Part shown: piece after piece, positions 60,576 through 64,000 of the stretch
Layout: every line of letters starts with the position of its first letter
How positions within the stretch are numbered: the first letter of the stretch is position 1
Made by a program: the position numbers and the translations under genes
Notes under the pieces: model-generated
Databases searched by the model: none
Told to the model about the DNA's origin: nothing
The model's input: the letters and a program-made list of their open reading frames with translations, nothing else
Assembly (NCBI RefSeq): GCF_010499245.1
Contig: NZ_JAAGOW010000001.1
Location: 558,001-622,000, forward strand
DNA from: Variovorax sp. WS11
Lineage (GTDB): Bacteria > Pseudomonadota > Gammaproteobacteria > Burkholderiales > Burkholderiaceae_C
Length of the DNA stretch: 64,000 bases
Direction of reading: 5' to 3'

Positions 60576-61694
60576 ATGGCCGACGATCAAACGATGTTCC
60601 CGCAACACATCCGCGCCCTGAAGCCCTATGTCCCGGGGCTGCCGATCGAGCAGGTGGCGCGCCGGCTGAAGCTGCCTGTGACGCAGATCGCGAAACTCGC
60701 ATCGAACGAGAACCCGCTTGGCGCGAGCCCGCTTGCCTTGCGCGCGTTGGCCGAACAGCCGATCGACCCCTCGCGCTACCCCGACGCCGATTGCACCGAT
60801 CTCACCCACGCGCTGGCCGCGCACCTGGACGTGCCGGCCGACTGGGTGGTGGCTGCCGCCGGCTCGGAAAGCATATTGGGAATCGTGGCAAGCATGCTGC
60901 TCGCTCCCGGTCGCAGCGCGGTGTATTCGCAGTACTCCTTCCAGGCCTTCGTCAACGCCGTCCAGCGCGTGGGGGGCAGCGCGCAAGTGGTCCCCTCTCC
61001 CGGCTTCACGGTCGACCTGGAAGCCGTGGCCAATGCCATCGGGCCCGACACCTCGCTCGTCTACATCGCGAACCCCGGCAATCCCACAGGCGCCTGGCTG
61101 GCGCCGCAGGCGCTGGAGGCATTCCTCGCGCGCGTGCCATCGAAGGTCGTCGTCCTGCTGGACGAGGCCTACCGCGAGTACATGCCGGCCGAACGATGCG
61201 GCGATTCGCTGGCCTGGCTCAGGCGGCATCCCAACCTGATCGTCACCCGCACCTTCTCCAAGGCCTACGGATTGGCCGGCTTGCGCGTCGGCTACGGCGT
61301 CGCGCAGCCGCATCTCGCCGACGTGATGCGTCGGCTGCGCGCGCCCTTCTCCGTGACGCAGAGCGCGCAGCTGGCCGGCGCCGCGGCACTGGCCGACAGC
61401 GAGTTCCTGCGGCGCACGGCCGAAGCCAACCGTCAAGGGCTGGCACAACTGGGCGCAGCCTTGCAGCGCATGGGCATCGAGGCATTGCCTTCTTCGGCCA
61501 ACTTCGTGCTGGCGCGTGTCGGCGACGGCGCCGACATGGCGCAGCGGTTGCAGCGCCGCGGCCTGATCGTGCGGCCGGTGGCCAACTATGGGCTGCCAGA
61601 GTGGGTCCGCCTGTCGGTGGGACGAAACGAGGAGAACGCCCGGCTCATCGACGCGCTGGAGACGGAACTTCAAGCGCTGACCGACAGCAAGTAG
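60576..61694 (+). CDS. HisC-like class I/II aminotransferase
   Basis: A 372-residue PLP enzyme of the histidinol-phosphate aminotransferase family. It has 'IRALKPYVPGLPIEQVARRLKLPVTQIAKLASNENPLGASPLALRAL', 'VAAAGSESILGIVASMLL', 'IANPGNPTGAWL', 'VVLLDEAYREYM' and the Schiff-base Lys in 'VTRTFSKAYGLAGLRVGYG'. No other his gene is nearby and it is coupled to a Bug receptor, so transamination of an imported amino acid (aromatic or branched) is more likely than histidine synthesis. Start ATG 60576. Confidence 0.9.
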   Translation: MADDQTMFPQHIRALKPYVPGLPIEQVARRLKLPVTQIAKLASNENPLGASPLALRALAEQPIDPSRYPDADCTDLTHALAAHLDVPADWVVAAAGSESILGIVASMLLAPGRSAVYSQYSFQAFVNAVQRVGGSAQVVPSPGFTVDLEAVANAIGPDTSLVYIANPGNPTGAWLAPQALEAFLARVPSKVVVLLDEAYREYMPAERCGDSLAWLRRHPNLIVTRTFSKAYGLAGLRVGYGVAQPHLADVMRRLRAPFSVTQSAQLAGAAALADSEFLRRTAEANRQGLAQLGAALQRMGIEALPSSANFVLARVGDGADMAQRLQRRGLIVRPVANYGLPEWVRLSVGRNEENARLIDALETELQALTDSK

Positions 61695-61696
61695 AA

Positions 61697-61727
61697 CGGC
61701 GAAGCGCTGATCCACAGCGCTTCGCCG
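61697..61727. terminator. Strong hairpin between convergent genes
   Basis: Perfect 13-base arms (CGGCGAAGCGCTG and its complement) around ATCCA. It begins two bases after the aminotransferase stop and lies before the Bug stop on the other strand. It probably terminates transcription from both sides, although there is no T-run. Confidence 0.65.
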
Positions 61728-61754
61728 GTGGCGATGGGCGATGGGTTGCAGCAG

Positions 61755-62732
61755 CTATTCCACCTTCGCCCCGGTCGCCTTGACCACCTTGCCCCACTGC
61801 GCAGTCTCCGAGCGGATCCACGCGCCGAACTGCTCGGGCGTGCTGGCGATCACGTCGAACTGCATGGCGCGCAGCTTGTCGCTCATCTCCCGCGTCTTGA
61901 GGATCTTCAAGATCTCGCGGTGGTAGCGCTCGATCACCGGGCGCGGTGTGGCCGCGGCGGCGAGAAAGCCCACCCACCCGGTCGCTTCCATGTCCTTGTA
62001 GCCCAGCTCGATCAAGGTGGGGATCTCGGGGGAGTCCCCGAAACGCTTCTCGCCGGTGGTCGCCAGGAGCTTCAGCTTGCCCTCCTTCACGAACTGCTGC
62101 ACGTTGCCCGGAACCATGAAGGCCGCATGCACATTGCCTGCGAGGAGGTCCGTGACCGCGGGCCCGGCGCCCTTGTACGGCACGTGGGTCAGCTGGACGC
62201 CCGCGGCCGACTTGAACATCTCCATCGTGAGATGGGAAGCGCTTCCCATGGCCACGGACGCATAGGAAAACTTCGAGGGCTGCGCCTTCGCCTTCGCCAC
62301 CAGTTCGGCGACCGACGACACTCCCGCTGCGGGGTTCACCACCAGGTACTGAGGCGACTTGACCGCGAGGGTGATCGGCGCGAGATCCTTCACCGGGTCG
62401 TAGGGCATTTTCTCGAAGAGCGAGACGTTGATGGCGAGCGGGCCGTTGTAGCCGACCAGCAGCGTGTGGCCATCGGGCGCGGCTTTCGCGACGAAGTCGG
62501 CGCCGATGTTGCCGCCCGCGCCGGGCTTGTTCTCCACCACGACCGGCTGCCCGAGGGCTTCCTGGAGCTTGGGCGCCACCAGGCGCGCCAGGACGTCGTT
62601 GGTGCTGCCGACAATCGGGACAATGATGCGAACCGGCCGGGTGGGACTCCACTCGTCGGCGGCAAACACCGCCGGTGCCACACAGGCGGCCGCGGCCGCT
62701 GCCGCGGCCACGAAAGATCTTCTGGAATTCAC
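61755..62732 (-). CDS. Bug/TctC-family solute receptor (tandem copy)
   Basis: A 325-residue receptor. 'MNSRRSFVAAAAAAAACVAPAVFAAD' is a twin-Arg-type signal (RRSFV) with an alanine-rich core, so Tat export is possible. 'TRPVRIIVPIVGSTNDVLARLVAPKL' departs from the usual PF.AGG.. loop: the Gly-rich ligand loop reads VGSTND. 'LTHVPYKGAGPAVTDLLAGNVHAAFM' and 'IPTLIELGYKDMEATGWVGFLAAAATP' follow. Its ATG overlaps the stop of the next Bug gene by 4 bases. Confidence 0.92.
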   Translation of the reverse strand: MNSRRSFVAAAAAAAACVAPAVFAADEWSPTRPVRIIVPIVGSTNDVLARLVAPKLQEALGQPVVVENKPGAGGNIGADFVAKAAPDGHTLLVGYNGPLAINVSLFEKMPYDPVKDLAPITLAVKSPQYLVVNPAAGVSSVAELVAKAKAQPSKFSYASVAMGSASHLTMEMFKSAAGVQLTHVPYKGAGPAVTDLLAGNVHAAFMVPGNVQQFVKEGKLKLLATTGEKRFGDSPEIPTLIELGYKDMEATGWVGFLAAAATPRPVIERYHREILKILKTREMSDKLRAMQFDVIASTPEQFGAWIRSETAQWGKVVKATGAKVE

Positions 62733-63697
62733 TTGGGTCTCCGTTCATCGACAAGGACTGCCCACTTCTTCGACTCGGCGGCGATGAACTCGCCGAAGCC
62801 CTTGCCGTCCAGGTAAACAGGCTCCGCGGCCAGGGCAACCAGTTGCGACTGGACCTCCGGCCTGGCCATGATGGCCTTCAGCGCATCCGACAGCCGCGTC
62901 GTCACCGCGCTCGGCGTCCGGGCCGGGGCGAACAGGCCCATCCAGGCGGGTGCGGCATAGCCGGGCACGCCCTCTTCCGCGATGGTGGGGATCTCCGGGG
63001 CGATCTTGCTGCGGCTCGTACTGGTCACGCCGAGGGCCACCAGCTTGCCGGCCTTGACGTGGGGGTAGGCCGAGGTCAGGTCCACCACCGCGGCAGGCAC
63101 CTGGCCGCCGAGCAGATCGGTCACCGCCGGCGCGCTTCCACGGTATGCCACGGCGGTCATCGGAGCCTTCGTCATCGACGCCAGCAGTTCACCGGACAGG
63201 TGCTGCGCGGTGTACTGGCCCGGCGTGCCGTAAGACAGGCCGCCGGGCGTCGCGCGCGACTGGTCCAGGAAGGCCTTCAGGTTGGCAAAGCCGGAGCTTG
63301 CATGGGTGACCAGCACCAGCGGGATGTCCGCCACCTTGGCGACCGCGACCAGGTCCTTCTCGGGCTTGAGCGGGGGCGCATCCGGCAGATGCGGATTGAT
63401 CGCGATGGCGCCCGTCGCGCCCATGCCGATCGTGTAGCCGTCCGCGGGCGCCTTCGTGACCGCGATCAGACCCAGTGCACCGCCGGCGCCGGGCTTGTTG
63501 TCGACCACCACGGGCTGGCCGAGCGCTTGCGAAAGCTCCCGCGCGACGATGCGTGCGATGCCGTCGGCCGATGCGCCCGGCGCGAACGGGACGATGAGCG
63601 TCACGGGCTTGCTCGGAAAGCCTTGCGCGCAGGCGCCTGCGGCAGCGAACGCCGCGAGCGCAAGCACGCCCAGCGCGCGCGAGTACGAAGGGAACAT
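62729..63697 (-). CDS. Bug/TctC-family solute receptor (tandem copy)
   Basis: A 322-residue receptor. The signal 'RALGVLALAAFAAAGACAQG' is followed by 'FPSKPVTLIVPFAPGASADGIARIVARELS', 'MTAVAYRGSAPAVTDLLGGQVPAAVVDLTSAYPHV' and 'IPTIAEEGVPGYAAPAWMGLFAPARTP'. ATG 63697 is preferred over 63808 because the upstream codons overlap the preceding Bug gene. It lies between two other Bug genes on the same strand. Confidence 0.92.
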   Translation of the reverse strand: MFPSYSRALGVLALAAFAAAGACAQGFPSKPVTLIVPFAPGASADGIARIVARELSQALGQPVVVDNKPGAGGALGLIAVTKAPADGYTIGMGATGAIAINPHLPDAPPLKPEKDLVAVAKVADIPLVLVTHASSGFANLKAFLDQSRATPGGLSYGTPGQYTAQHLSGELLASMTKAPMTAVAYRGSAPAVTDLLGGQVPAAVVDLTSAYPHVKAGKLVALGVTSTSRSKIAPEIPTIAEEGVPGYAAPAWMGLFAPARTPSAVTTRLSDALKAIMARPEVQSQLVALAAEPVYLDGKGFGEFIAAESKKWAVLVDERRPK

Positions 63698-63716
63698 CCG
63701 AAGTCTCCTTTTGACC

Positions 63717-64000
63717 TTATTCGGCCTTGATGTTTGCGGTCTTGGCGACGCTGCTCCATCGCTCGATGTCGGTTGCGATGCGGCGCCCCAGCGCGGCCGA
63801 ATCGGCATCGCCCGGGTCGAGGCCGAGCGCGTGCATCTTCTCGACGGTGTCCTTGTCCTTGAGGATTTCCCCGACCGCCGAGCGCAGCCTGACGAGCACG
63901 GGTGCGGGCGTGCCCTTCGGCGCCATCAAGGCCGTCCAGATCGGGGTGTCGTAGCCGGGGTAGCCCGATTCCGCGATGGTGGGCACATCCGGCAGCGCCG
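63717..64000 (-). CDS. Bug/TctC-family solute receptor, C-terminal part (runs off the right edge)
   Basis: The frame is open to the window end. 'ALPDVPTIAESGYPGYDTPIWTALMAPKGTPAPVLVRLRSAVGEIL' and the closing 'RWSSVAKTANIKAE' are Bug C-terminal features. The stop is 19 bases before the start of the next Bug gene. It is at least the third in a tandem of Bug receptors. Confidence 0.88.
   Translation of the reverse strand, partial: ALPDVPTIAESGYPGYDTPIWTALMAPKGTPAPVLVRLRSAVGEILKDKDTVEKMHALGLDPGDADSAALGRRIATDIERWSSVAKTANIKAE

Overview
The DNA is GC-rich with short intergenic gaps. Its genes are dominated by Bug/TctC-type periplasmic solute receptors (eight, none with a TctA/TctB membrane partner), LysR-type regulators, CaiB/BaiF CoA transferases and aldehyde/alcohol dehydrogenases. 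This is typical of an environmental betaproteobacterium of the order Burkholderiales (Comamonadaceae or Alcaligenaceae, e.g. a Variovorax-, Bordetella- or Achromobacter-like chromosome). I saw no ribosomal RNA, tRNA, CRISPR array, replication gene or housekeeping gene; the whole window is accessory catabolism.

Region 1 (1-28134) is one catabolic island. A minus-strand run (13598 down to 213) encodes a MaoC-type hotdog protein, CaiB transferase, acyl-CoA ligase, an Fe-ADH-fold reductase, aldehyde dehydrogenase, Bug receptor, zinc alcohol dehydrogenase, enoyl-CoA hydratase, DUF2889 protein, second Bug, SDR, GST and a LysR regulator. Divergent from it are MmgE/PrpD, a Bug and a TIM-barrel amidohydrolase. 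A second minus operon (21984 to 17507: acyl-CoA dehydrogenase, second Fe-ADH-fold reductase, CitE-like lyase, second CaiB) diverges from a second, frameshifted LysR. Next come a CoA-transferase with enoyl-CoA hydratase, an SMP-30 lipoprotein, a porin and a carboxymuconolactone-decarboxylase-like protein. Several of these units share one promoter layout: a TTGYG-N6-CRCNAA-like dyad, then 28 nt, then ATGGAC, 18-19 nt, then TAGACT. They therefore look like one regulon of the two sister LysR proteins.

Region 2 (28162-45518) starts with an aldo/keto reductase gene split by an ISL3-family element with a clear 8-bp target duplication. After it, a minus operon carries an amidohydrolase, a five-gene Liv-type ABC importer and a GAF protein. 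It faces a PAS-LuxR regulator and, beyond an IS1182-family element inserted exactly at the regulator's stop codon, a plus operon: FAD-linked hydroxyacid oxidase, class III aminotransferase, HAD hydrolase, aldehyde dehydrogenase and DMT exporter. The two opposing operons start from near-identical 75-bp promoter/operator blocks, so the regulator probably controls both.

Region 3 (45409-53616) is a Dpp/Opp-type ABC importer with an alpha/beta hydrolase, a C45-type Ntn hydrolase and a divergent LysR gene: a probable uptake-and-hydrolysis cassette for an amide or peptide-like compound. The DMT gene runs into this region antisense, which suggests a recombination junction near 45390.

Region 4 (53655-64000) holds an aromatic-type cassette (FAH-family hydrolase, IclR regulator, flavin monooxygenase, ring-cleavage-like VOC protein) divergent from a Bug receptor, then LysR / Bug plus HisC-like aminotransferase, then three tandem Bug genes running off the right edge.

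Four frameshifts (16200, about 16250-16320, 22677, about 29885) interrupt otherwise well-preserved genes. They may be real decay or sequencing errors.
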